Below the pieces are notes generated by a model. The model did no database searches, was not told the DNA's origin, and saw only the letters and a program-made list of their open reading frames with translations. Below, one piece after another: positions 50,501 to 59,432 of a stretch of DNA of 64,000 nt. The DNA lies in contig VWYX01000014.1 of NCBI GenBank assembly GCA_013396525.1, positions 930,001 to 994,000 of the forward strand, read 5' to 3'. The position numbers and the translations under genes are program-made. Source of the stretch: Chaetorhynchus papuensis. Its lineage: Eukaryota; Chordata; Aves; Passeriformes; Rhipiduridae. Position 1 is the first letter of the stretch, and the number at the start of each line of letters is the position of its first letter.

Positions 50501-53500
50501 GTCCCAAACTGGGACTTGCCTCATCAGTGCCAAGATTCCCAATTCATATTCCTCCCTGCTCCTACATGCTCAGCTGGAAATCCCCTGTGCCCCAAGCAGA
50601 GAGAGTCAGGGAACTACTGCCTAACATGTACTTCTTTGCCTTCTACACATGCCACAGTTTGGAAGTCTTTGATGGAAACGCAAAGATTAAATTACTATTA
50701 ATACCACTTAAATAATATGTGCAGTTATATATGAAAATGAGAAATTCAACAACACAGTGCTTCAGTTACTATATTAAATACACCAAGTAATATATTCAAT
50801 CACTTTACTTACAGGTGAATTAAAGATTTCAGTCCTCTGAAAGTATTTCTTGAAATTGACTTAATGCTGTTGTTCTCTATGAACCTGTAATGGGTCGTAA
50901 AGTGATTCTGGTCAAAGCAGTGCCTGGAATTTGGAAGCCCAACCCCTCTACTCAATAATGCCAGGAAATATACTTCTGTCCACTCACAAATATTCTAGAT
51001 GAGGAAGGCCCATGAAAGCATCATCACTAATAACATCAAAAGTGTTGGACGTAAACAACCTGCATAAAGAAATGCAAAACAAAAGACCATTAGGTTATTA
51101 GCAGCTTTAGGAAATGGTTCAGCAAGCCATGGTAGGCCAAATTTCCACTGCTTGGTTTCACGTTTTTTCTGTGCAAGCACTGTAAGACTGTAAGGCTGAT
51201 AAATAACACCGTAGTGTGGTGCAAAGGGAAGGATCCAACAGTTATCTACTGGGGCCATCTGATAAAATTCCTTTGATTTCTGTGGGATGTAAACGTGGGT
51301 TTATCACGCCAGTGAAACAATGGGATTGTACAACTGCCTCTGGAGATATACTAGGATGACAATAAAATGTTCAAGCACTACAGAGGTTTAAATTGTCTTG
51401 GTTTAAATTGCTGGTTAGCCAGACATCAGGTTGAATTTGCAGCACTGACAGGAAGGAAAATCCTTTAACTTTTAAGTCAAACTTGTGAGTGTATTTAACC
51501 TGAGGGTACTGAGAAGTTACTGAGGAAAAAAAAAGAAAAATCTCTTAATTCAGTCAGTGTTTAAGTCAGAATTATTTTTAAGACCTCATTATACCTCTTG
51601 GAAATACTCTTAGTGTATGCATCTAAGAGCAAAAATACCAGCAACACATTTCATTTTATGTAATTTTGTAAGCATTAGAAATGGACTAGCATTGATTTTT
51701 CCAGCTTTATTTATGCTTATCAGCCATGTTTGTATTTGTCCATTATAATCTTGCCCTGAACTGCCACACTTTTAATGTGGTGAGACATCATTAAGTACGA
51801 TGAACTTTACCCCAGTGGAGTACTCCGTGCACATCTATATTTTAATCAATTGACCTGATGGATAAATAGATTCATACTATGACATCCTTAGACATTCAGG
51901 AATGCAAGATTTCCAAGTACTAATTAATCCACTTAATGAGTTAATATCTTATTTTGAAGTTTACATTCAGAATAAATTGCAGGTAATTTATTTTCTCACT
52001 TGGCTGTTGCAGATTGTGCTTTTTCCACTTTAAGTATGTTCCTATATTAAGTGTGTGAAAAAATACAAGCAGGAAATTCTTCCTTTTTGTCAAAATTAAG
52101 AAATACTTCAATTTTAGAGAAAACAAGTATTTTTGTAGAGTCCTGGAACCAGAAGACCAATTTATTAAATCCTGAAACTAATTTTACTTTTCTGATGTGA
52201 TTTCACTGGATAGTCTTTCTTTTTCTGCACTCTACTGTATAATTTAGAGAACAGAGTGGTATCTCTTTAAATAGTATTGCTATTTTAGAGATTGCCAGGC
52301 TGATAGCATAGGTCTCACACTTGGTGAGCTCATTTGCCTCCCAACTCGTACCTCTCTCTCCCCAATGGCTGTGTCACATGTATTTGATGCACAAAGTGTT
52401 TTTTCTCCCATTCTGTCCTCAAACACCATACTTGCTACTTCTGGAGAGAGAGGCTGAAGGTACTGCACTGTAGCTAGGGACTGTATGACTTGGCAGGAAC
52501 AGCACAGTGCTAGCAGGTACAAATCCTGATGCCATGATTACCTCCCTTCTTTCTATGGGCTCTCTTGTCATCAGTTTCTAAGGGCACCCTCAGCACATTT
52601 CTGATAGACAGAGATAAAAGTGCTGAAGATGAGAGCTGGGAGGTTTTCTTTACATTTAGGGAACACTCCTGCTGGCACTTCACCGTAGCTGTGTAGGTGC
52701 TTTGTATTTTTGTTGTCACATGAAAGGCCCAGAGCATACCATCCATACTACACAAGAAGAAAAGCTCTCCTGGACAGGGAGTAACGAGTAGTGTTTAGCT
52801 CAAGACCATGATTTTTCCAGAGACCATTGGTGCTAGTACGTTAAAAATAGTAGTAAATAATAATAGTGGCAGAAATATTCCATATTTGGAAATCTGTGAC
52901 TGGTGTATTGGAGATACCCAGTTACATTTGGACTTCAAAAATGTAATGCTGGAGACTATTACTATTACTATATGTATCTCTATTATTATAGAAATACATA
53001 TAAGCTGCTAAATCTTGCTGTTGGCTAAATTAAACCTAACAATACAGCTATAATCATGCAAAGCTAAAACTTCCTGTAATGTTTAATCAACGTAAGTTTT
53101 CCATAGTCTTATTTCCCTTACTATTTTCTGCCAAAGATGAAAATTTTTCATTCCCATGTAAAAACAAGAAGTGTTGTACCCACAGATACAATCTTGTTCC
53201 TGTGGTCTGTGTTTCAGGAGTCATTAGCCTTAGATTATCAGCCTGACATTCCAAGGATAGCAAGCAGCTCAACTACCATGTTAAAAATATATCTGGAAAA
53301 CAGATCACTCATCAAAGCCCATAGTGGAACAAACCCTGCTTTTCTGGGGTCATAGATTTTGTTGCAGAATTTATGAACAGCAGCATAGAACATATATTTC
53401 TTTGTACATTCGAAATGGAAATTATTATCATTACCAAAATGGCATAAGACGTTGCCGAAGCCCACTGTGCCAGGCACTATAATAACTCAAAATAAGATGA

Positions 53501-55504
53501 CTGTGTCTGTCCTACTCCACCATGCCCAATTCTGCCTGCTTTGCAGTGGGATTGCTATGTGTAGGTGGTGTATCGTAGCCAAGAGAGATGATGTCCTACT
53601 CACTCTCTTCAGATACAAGCTCCACCAATTCTGCTGCTTTTTTTTTTTTTTTCCTCTCCTTTGAAAGGCCCGTTGCAGAAATTATGTGAAATGTGTCCCT
53701 TTTGTGATCTATGACCACCTGGGAAAAGCTTCTCTGAAATAAAGCACCATGGAAAAGCATTTAGGTTTCCATAGTAACTGCATTTACCTATTTACCCTGT
53801 ATCCAAAATTGTACAGTATGTCTGCACCTCCTTATCAGCTCCACTTGAGGTAGCAGAGTACAGCCAGGGTCAGGGCTTCAGCTATCAGTACGCCACCAGT
53901 TTAATTTAACAGCCAGAGAGCTCCGGTACATCAACATTACACCTCTGACCACATCCAGAGTGCACGGGAAGTCGGCTTGGGACAGACATCCGATTTTGGT
54001 TTTGATCACACTGGGGAGTCTGCCTTGCCGGATTTCTGAGACAAATCTGGGTGTGTGTCAGGCTGGCAGCACATCCACTATAAACAGTTCAGGTTACACC
54101 CCCTCTACCTCTGTATAGCTCACAATTATATAATCGTATGCCCACATTTCTAGGAAAGCCTGTGAGCCTGTAAAAATCCTGTGTTGAAATGCAGCTAACA
54201 GTTAAATATCCCAAAATATTCTCTTTCGATGTATACCTCATCACAGGATTTGATTTTGAAATAACGACTTCAGTTTTTTTTAATTGGAAGAAAATCATCA
54301 TTACTTTTAAGAACATAAAATAAAAAACAGGGTCAAATCCAGGTGATATGAAGGCAAAACTCCCACCGAAGTGACTAAACTTCCACAGAAGTCAATGGCA
54401 ATTTTACATGGAAAAGGACTTCAGGACCTGTCCCACTGCAATGACGGGCCTGATCTGAGGGGTTCTGAGCTCACAGTCCATGGGAGTTGCAAATGGACAG
54501 CTTTATACTGGGATCAGGTCCCAAGAATGCAGAATATAAACAAGAATAGTTGTTGCAATACTCAAGTCCTTACTGTAATGTTAATTAAAGTATAATGAAG
54601 ATAATATACATTCTGTCACCAAAAGCTTCAGCATGTAAGCAAAGTAGCACTGACAACAGATAGCCTTGCAAAATACTAAGTAAAAATTAAACATGCATTA
54701 TCTTTCAAATTACTAAAAAGCCTTGTATTCCAGGATCTAATAAATCTTCTACTGCTGTTTCTTATAAAATTAATACTAAGACCCTTTCTGAAATATTTAC
54801 AAATACATATATATTTCATAACAAAAACTGTATCATATAAATATTTCTCACAGAAGCTGCAGAGATGGTGTGAGCAAAAAACTCCCTTCTGGGATTTTAG
54901 TAAAAGCAGATCTCACAAAGGATCTGTAAAGAAGAAAAAAACAACCATACATTAATGTAGCCTCATATATCCATGGTTATAATACTGATCTGGTCATCAC
55001 AGAGAAATTTATTTATATAAGTAAAAAAAATTACCTCCCTCCCCCAAATATAATGTGACAGGTTCCATGTACTATACAAGAAGGTATACAATGAGATGTG
55101 TGCACATACACAGACAGACAGATAGACAGACAGATGAAAGAGATATAAAAATCAGGATTCAATAATGCAGCACAATTCTAACACACTAGCTGATGATTCT
55201 GAATGCTGGAGGTACTCCCTGCAGCAAGCATCCTTCTGTATGCACTGAAAACACCACACATCCTAGTTCATTTTAAATCATAAATTAAATAACCAAATGC
55301 TTACAGCCCTTACAGTGAGATAACATCAGGCGGAACGCTGCGAGGAATAGATCTGGCATTTTCACATAAAGCATTATCTTTGGTACAAGTACACCAGGCA
55401 GGACATTTTGGCTTCACTGGTTTCTTCCCTTCAGTCAGCAAAAGCACAGATAAAAGGCATAAGAAATAAGCAATTCTTCTAAAGGGTCTGCTGGCATTTC
55501 CCAT
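43773..55504 (-). CDS. LGI1: LGI1, leucine-rich glioma-inactivated 1, eight coding exons
   Basis: Exons 55504-55314, 54923-54852, 51059-50988, 50884-50813, 46740-46669, 45430-45261, 44839-44675 and 44590-43773 join in phase to 543 residues, close to human LGI1 (557). Order: signal peptide (about 1-26, core IAYFLCLLSVLLL), cysteine-rich LRR N-cap (CPAWCTCTKDNALC, 34-47), four LRRs each in its own 72-base exon, LRR C-cap (NCDCKLKWLVEWL, from 168), then the seven-bladed EPTP propeller to the end (VIVDLSA). LGI1 is secreted by neurons and binds ADAM22/ADAM23 at synapses, tuning AMPA receptors and Kv1 channels; loss causes lateral temporal epilepsy in people. N-glycosylation sites equivalent to human N192 and N277 are present (N184, N269). 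The start is the first in-frame ATG after a stop at 55573-55571. Gene neighbours also fit LGI1 rather than LGI2-4. Confidence 0.98.
44591..44674 (-). other. LGI1 intron 7, very short
   Basis: Only 84 bases, with a weak donor (GTACAA) and an acceptor TTTTTATAG. The open frame continues four codons into it (TNTA) before a stop at 44660-44658, so retention would end the protein just after the first propeller segment. Confidence 0.95.
44675..44839 (-). CDS. LGI1: LGI1 coding exon 7: start of the EPTP propeller
   Basis: 165 bases between TTTTGCAG and the donor ATCACAG before GTACAA. It encodes EFEVYQSLPYQSLSVDTFSY, MNDEHVVIAQPFTGKCIFLE, then WDHVEVMFRNYDNIT. NIT is the sequon matching human N277. 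The donor GTACAA is a weak consensus. Confidence 0.96.
44840..45260 (-). other. LGI1 intron 6
   Basis: 421 bases, GT-AG, AT-rich, nothing recognised inside. Confidence 0.95.
45261..45430 (-). CDS. LGI1: LGI1 coding exon 6: LRR C-cap
   Basis: 170 bases between TTGTAG and GTAATG. It encodes DLRGNAFNCDCKLKWLVEWL, GSTNATVEDIYCESPPEYKR, then RKINSLSPKEFDCIIT. The four cap cysteines are present (NCDC, YC, DC). TNAT is the glycosylation sequon matching human N192. The acceptor TAG followed by AG offers a second possible AG two bases on; only the first keeps the frame. Confidence 0.96.
45431..46668 (-). other. LGI1 intron 5
   Basis: 1.24 kb. It holds a GC-richer patch at about 45.83-46.1 kb in otherwise AT-rich sequence. 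The patch has no recognised exon and may be an old repeat. Confidence 0.93.
46669..46740 (-). CDS. LGI1: LGI1 coding exon 5: fourth LRR
   Basis: 72 bases between TTTTACAG and GTAAGAA, encoding SLANNNLQSLPRDIFKGLDS then LTN. Only conservative changes from human (Thr to Ser, Lys to Arg). Confidence 0.96.
46741..50812 (-). other. LGI1 intron 4
   Basis: 4.07 kb. Mostly AT-rich, with a pyrimidine-rich 9-base tandem at 49695-49724 and a GC-richer patch at about 49.85-50.7 kb that has no recognised coding sequence. Confidence 0.93.
49695..49724. repeat. Pyrimidine-rich 9-base tandem repeat
   Basis: About three copies of CTTCCTTTT on the plus strand, within LGI1 intron 4. The gene strand is therefore purine-rich here. 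Confidence 0.8.
50813..50884 (-). CDS. LGI1: LGI1 coding exon 4: third LRR
   Basis: 72 bases between ATTACAG and GTAAGTA, encoding FIENNSIKSISRNTFRGLKS then LIH. It is separated from exon 3 by only 103 bases of intron, so these two LRR exons form a tight pair between two introns of about 4 kb. Confidence 0.96.
50885..50987 (-). other. LGI1 intron 3, very short
   Basis: 103 bases between two LRR exons, with good consensus sites at both ends. Confidence 0.95.
50988..51059 (-). CDS. LGI1: LGI1 coding exon 3: second LRR
   Basis: 72 bases between TTATGCAG and GTGAGTG, encoding LFTSNTFDVISDDAFMGLPH then LEY. It is nearly identical to human, differing mainly at Asn-Ser to Asn-Thr and Ile to Met. 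Same phase as the other LRR exons. Confidence 0.96.
51060..54851 (-). other. LGI1 intron 2
   Basis: 3.79 kb, AT-rich overall. It contains a T15 run at 53638-53652, a GC-richer patch at 53.82-54.08 kb and a segment at 54.33-54.50 kb resembling an old interspersed repeat. No nested gene was recognised. Confidence 0.93.
54852..54923 (-). CDS. LGI1: LGI1 coding exon 2: first LRR
   Basis: 72 bases between TTTACAG and GTGAGAA, too short to stand out as an open frame. It encodes SFVRSAFTKIPEGSFLLTPS followed by LQL, against human [20 protein letters not shown]. Phase and length equal those of the next three LRR exons. It carries more substitutions from human than the neighbouring LRR exons. Confidence 0.95.
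54924..55313 (-). other. LGI1 intron 1
   Basis: 390 bases, including a CAGA/GATA-type microsatellite at about 55110-55136. No other feature seen. Confidence 0.93.
55110..55136. repeat. (CAGA)n microsatellite with one GATA variant
   Basis: Six to seven CAGA-type units with one GATA, in LGI1 intron 1. Likely length-variable between individuals. Confidence 0.85.
55314..55504 (-). CDS. LGI1: LGI1 coding exon 1: signal peptide and LRR N-cap
   Basis: It runs from ATG (55504-55502), in good context (A at -3, G at +4), to the donor CTCACT before GTAAGG. It encodes 63 residues plus two bases: MGNASRPFRRIAYFLCLLS, then TEGKKPVKPKCPAWCTC and onward to PPDVIS. The codon aligned with the human initiator Met eight residues upstream is CTG here (LERERIKR before MGNA). 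Two out-of-frame upstream ATGs occur at 55554 and 55578; the latter makes only Met-Ala-Glu before TAA. Confidence 0.95.
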
Positions 55505-56000
55505 TCTTTTGATCCGCTCTCGTTCCAGCCAGTTGAAAGAATATCCCAAAACATGAACAGGGTTCTTTATTCAGCCATTGGATGTCTTTCTCTAAGTCCA
55601 GGTCAATATTTGTCTCTGCTTTCCCAACCCTTTTCTTTCTCTTTCACTCTGTTTTTGTAGATAGAAACCTGCAGCTGATCTGTATGTTTCCACTCACTCA
55701 GGCAACGTACTGCTCAGAGAAGAGACCTGCGAGGTGCTGTAAGATGGGGAAAATCCAACCGGCTGAAGGGAAAAAAAAAAAAAAAAAAAAAGGAAAGAAA
55801 AAAAAAGACTTGCATCACCACAAAAACACTGAGCACAACACAGCATTAGATTGCAAAGTGATGTAACTGAGAAATACACTGCTTTCTGTTTTCACAGGGA
55901 GGCCCTTTCCCTGTTTCCAAAAATAGTACAGCATTATGTTTTGCTGGTGGGTGGGTGAGTGGGTGTGGGGTGGAGTGTATGTGTGTGGGGGGAGAAATCA
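55505..56000 (-). promoter_or_regulatory. LGI1 5' flank and probable 5' untranslated region
   Basis: There is no CpG island here and no clear TATA box, so the start site cannot be placed. The region contains short upstream open frames (ATGs at 55554 and 55578), an A-run at 55771-55791 followed by more A-rich sequence (T-rich on the gene strand), and a GT/GGGTG-rich stretch at about 55945-55995. Assignment as the promoter rests on position only. Confidence 0.4.
55771..55806. repeat. Poly-A / A-rich run
   Basis: 21 A residues followed by GG-interrupted A-rich sequence, about 270 bases upstream of the LGI1 start codon. Long homopolymers like this are prone to sequencing and length errors. Confidence 0.9.
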
Positions 56001-57520
56001 GTCATCTCTTACTGGATCCCTACAACCTCATGAACCTTTCAGAATTATGCTTCGCATATTGCAAGCAGCAGAACTAACGGCAGTATCCACAGAAAAATGA
56101 AATAAAATGAAACCATCAAAAGCATTGCTGCAAAAACTGTTAGATTAATTTTTATCCTCGGCCCTTATTGCACATATTTGTACCACTGAAAAACAAGCTG
56201 CCACACATGGAAAATATTACAATGTATGAGAGAATGCCTTTGACTGTCATTCCTAAACAAAATATTTTCTCATGCAAAATAGACCCCAAAGACAGCTTGG
56301 GTTTTTTTTCCCCCCAGAAAAAGGACACTTCTTATTTGTTGCATGTTTTCTGAGCTGGTTAAATAAAGGCATAGGTGGATCAGGCACAATTCTATATGGA
56401 CAACATTAATTTAAAGTTCAAGTTATAAAATGTATTTGCTTGGAACTGGTTTGATCATTTTAGATGGGAAAAAAGCAAATTGTCATTTAAATACCAGCTG
56501 TGTTAAACCTATAGTCAAGAATGGACCTTCTTTGAAAAGTGACAGCATCGGGACAGATCTTGGTGGCAATAATGAACCTTTGCAATACTGCCTGGAGGCT
56601 GCAATCGAAATGAGTGCTAGGTGTGGTATGAGTGCTCTGCAAGATACAGTCCTCAGCCCGAAGACTTTACAGTAAACTACATTAAATATTTTATAGGGAA
56701 CTTAAGCAGCACCTAAGCATTACTATATTAAGAATGGTAAGACAAAACTAACAAATGCCAAATGGCTGGGAAGCCATATGGGATGATTTTTTTTTTTCAA
56801 TATAGTATTGTTATTAGAAGAGTTTTGCAAACTTTAACGGGTCTTAACTCTTCTCCATTGGACTGTTTACATTAGACAGCTCACAACCACTACTGGGGTC
56901 AACCCAGTGGTACAGACATTTAATACAGTCAGGTTCACTATTGGCTCCTTCACATGGATGTTGTCTCCTCACCAGGAGACAACCTCATCTCCTGATAAGG
57001 AGATATCTTTTGACTTCTGGTTACTCTTCCTTTGATTTCACCTGATGGCCACCTGGCTCTGGCCCATTGCTTCTGCTCTACAAGCCATGAAATCACAAGA
57101 TCAACATTAGGTCATGTCTATCTTCCTCAGGAACAATCCCAGCAAGGCCTTAGTGCATATCCAGATAAGGGTGCCCACCACGGATTTCACAGGCTACGGG
57201 CAGAACAACAGCCTGCAAAACTGCAGGAAATTCAGTCTATGGATACAAGGCAGGACACCAGCACTGCTGAATCCTTGACTGGGTGGTGGGTGTGGTCCAT
57301 CTCCCTGGGATAAGAGGAGACACTCAGAGCTCACACCAGGTGGTGGGACTATATCCTCTGAGGGACTTCAGCCTCTGAGGGACTGCAGGACTCTGGGTGC
57401 AGCCAGAAATGTCCAGAACGCTTTCAGAGGCAGATGGCCACCTTCAAAGGCCCTGCTGGGAGAGGACAGCAGTGTCTGTGCATGGGCAGGCATCCGAGCC
57501 CGTGGAAGAAAGAGCAGCTT

Positions 57521-57567
57521 GTGCTTTCTCAGCTCCCGTGCTTTCTCAGCTCCCATGCTTTCTCTGT
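57521..57567. repeat. 17-base tandem repeat, about 2.7 copies
   Basis: GTGCTTTCTCAGCTCCC occurs twice in succession, followed by a partial third copy starting ATGCTTTCTC. It sits in the GC-richer block at 56.9-57.66 kb. Confidence 0.85.
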
Positions 57568-58010
57568 TGTGTTCTTGTAAAGCTCTTTATTAATTTAAGC
57601 GTGGACCAATGTTTTTGCTCTTAAGAAAACCTTCCCTGTCACCAGTCTCTCCTGAAGTAGCACCAGCTAAGAGGGACAGAAACCTGGGTTATTTCTGAGC
57701 CCTTCCACCTTCTGTAAGAAAATGGAACAGAACACAGTAGCCAAGGCACTGAAATAATTATTAAGCAAATGTCAATGCCTTCCCATCCCCCAGTGTAAAG
57801 GTAACTTCTTACTCTGGAAATGATCTAGTTGTACCTACTGAGAAGGGAGCTGGATCTGTGGGACTTGCATAAGTAGGCTACACCATCTTCTCCCCTCCAA
57901 GATGTCCAATGGCACAGACATGGTGAGGTGAGAACAGAAAATTCTCTAACTTTTTTTTTTCTGAAAGAGGCCTGTTGTTGTTTGTTTGTTTATTCCTGGC
58001 AAAGCTACCC

Positions 58011-58024
58011 ATTGCCATGGCAAT
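58011..58024. promoter_or_regulatory. 14-base perfect palindrome resembling an RFX X-box
   Basis: ATTGCCATGGCAAT is perfectly self-complementary and differs only in its outer bases from the strong RFX palindrome GTTGCCATGGCAAC. It lies about 2.5 kb upstream of the LGI1 start and about 0.4 kb from the right CpG island. RFX binding is inferred. Confidence 0.4.
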
Positions 58025-58439
58025 ATTTTGCCACTGATGGGGAAACCCCGTGTTTCATTTCCTTTGGCTCATTCACTGAAATCCACCATCAATTACCTAG
58101 GCATTTCTCTTTAATTAATACTCCAACCACATTGTGAACCTCCTGAAAACTTTGCAGTGTAGTGTTTTCTTCAGGAACAAAAGCACATTCTGCAGCAGAG
58201 CAGTAACCTGACTCCAGTTTTGTCCATGCATAGAACCGCCTGGAAGTTAGTTTTCTATTCCAAACCACATGCCAAAACAACCACTTTTTCCAAAATTGCA
58301 ATATTATGAATATTTATAACAGCCCCATCAAAAGAGAGGCATAATCACATTTTCCAGGGTCCTTTTCTGCCAAGCTCAGCATCTCATTTCTTGCCATGCA
58401 GCAGTTTAAAAACAAATTGGTTCATGGATTTTTTTGGTG

Positions 58440-59200
58440 GCATAGCTTCTCTCCAGCCCAGCGACACTTGGCTCACCCTTTGCCGACGCCATCGCTGTTT
58501 GTTTGGGGGCCAGCGGAGCAGGCAGTGGCCCGCTGCGCCCACGGACCAGCGCCTGCCTCTCGGTCCCTGCTTGTTTTCACGGGTGTTTCAGGTACTGAGT
58601 AGGCACAATGGGATTCAAAATTCATTTATTTTTCTTTCAGCAAGGTTCCAGCAGGGGGGATGAGGGAGTTGTGGATGCGTTCCTCGGTCTGCTTCCCATC
58701 ACTTGGCGTTCTAGCCGAAAACCCTGCACCTTGCCGAGCCGCTGAGGGGGCCGGCGGTCAGGCGCGTTCCGGGCTGGGCAGGGGGACGCCGGCAGGGGGA
58801 CGCCGGCTGGGGGACACCGGCAGGGGGACGCCGGCTGGGGGACACTGGCAGGGGGACACCGCATGGGGGACACTGTTCGGGGCCGGCGCGGGCCCCGCGC
58901 CACCGCCTCGCCGCGGCCCCGTATCCCGGCAACGCGGCGGCCCCGGGCGGCGCCCGCCCCGAGCGGCCTCGGCCTGAGGGAGCGCCCGGGCTGCCGCTCG
59001 CCCTCCGTCGCCCCGCGGCCCCTGCAGTGCCCGCCCTCGCCGCAGCCTCGCGGGCCCAAGCCGAGCGGCTGCAGTGTTTCCTGCACCAATGTGCCGTCAT
59101 ATTTCACCTCTCCGGTGTTGACCAGAGCCAACTACGCCTTAGGGACCAGTCGTTTCCCACGCCCTGGCTCTGCGTGCTAAGAAACAAATTGCTGTTCCCT
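58440..59200. promoter_or_regulatory. CpG island, probable promoter of an unassigned gene (FRA10AC1 by gene order)
   Basis: Abrupt CpG-rich block 2.9 kb upstream of the LGI1 start. As I recall, human FRA10AC1 lies on this side of LGI1 and is transcribed away from it, so a plus-strand promoter is expected here. No FRA10AC1 coding sequence was found between here and the window end, so its coding exons would have to lie beyond 64 kb. Open frames within the island (up to 164 codons) look like composition artefacts. Orientation cannot be fixed from sequence. Confidence 0.6.
58778..58875. repeat. G-rich 14-base minisatellite, seven copies
   Basis: Unit GCAGGGGGACGCCG, with variants at position 3 (A/T), position 11 (G/A) and position 13 (C/T), arranged in register through seven units; the last unit is degenerate. 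Each unit brings a G5 run on the plus strand, so the array could form G-quadruplex structures. It lies in the centre of the right CpG island. Confidence 0.93.
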
Positions 59201-59397
59201 CCAATGTATCCAAATTGCTTGGTAACAACAATTTTTTATGATAAACAACCATCTAGTAAAAATCTTGGTGCAAGTATATGAGTCAAAATTAAAACTACTT
59301 TTGCCTGCTGCCACTAGAGGTATTCACCTCCGACCACTGCTTGAGTTCTTTGGTCAGACTTAGCACAACTTCTAGGCTTCGTTTCTAGAGCAAATAT

Positions 59398-59432
59398 CAT
59401 TATTGTTATTATTATTATTATTATTATCATTT
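59398..59432. repeat. (ATT)n microsatellite
   Basis: About ten ATT-type units with one GTT and one ATC variant. Confidence 0.9.

Larger units (their letters stand above)
56001..58380. other. Non-coding flank between LGI1 and the right CpG island
   Basis: AT-rich at first. It becomes GC-richer at about 56.9-57.66 kb, where the sequence looks like an unidentified interspersed element with small internal duplications. No exon was recognised. Confidence 0.5.

Noticed and set aside
55505..55549. N-terminal extension of LGI1 from a TTG at 55549
   Set aside because: TTG is not a usual vertebrate start; the in-frame ATG at 55504 has good context and directly precedes the signal peptide.
58637..59131. 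164-codon minus-strand open frame in the right CpG island
   Set aside because: It begins at a TTG, not ATG, crosses the 14-base minisatellite (giving a repetitive Pro/Ser/Cys peptide) and resembles no known protein.
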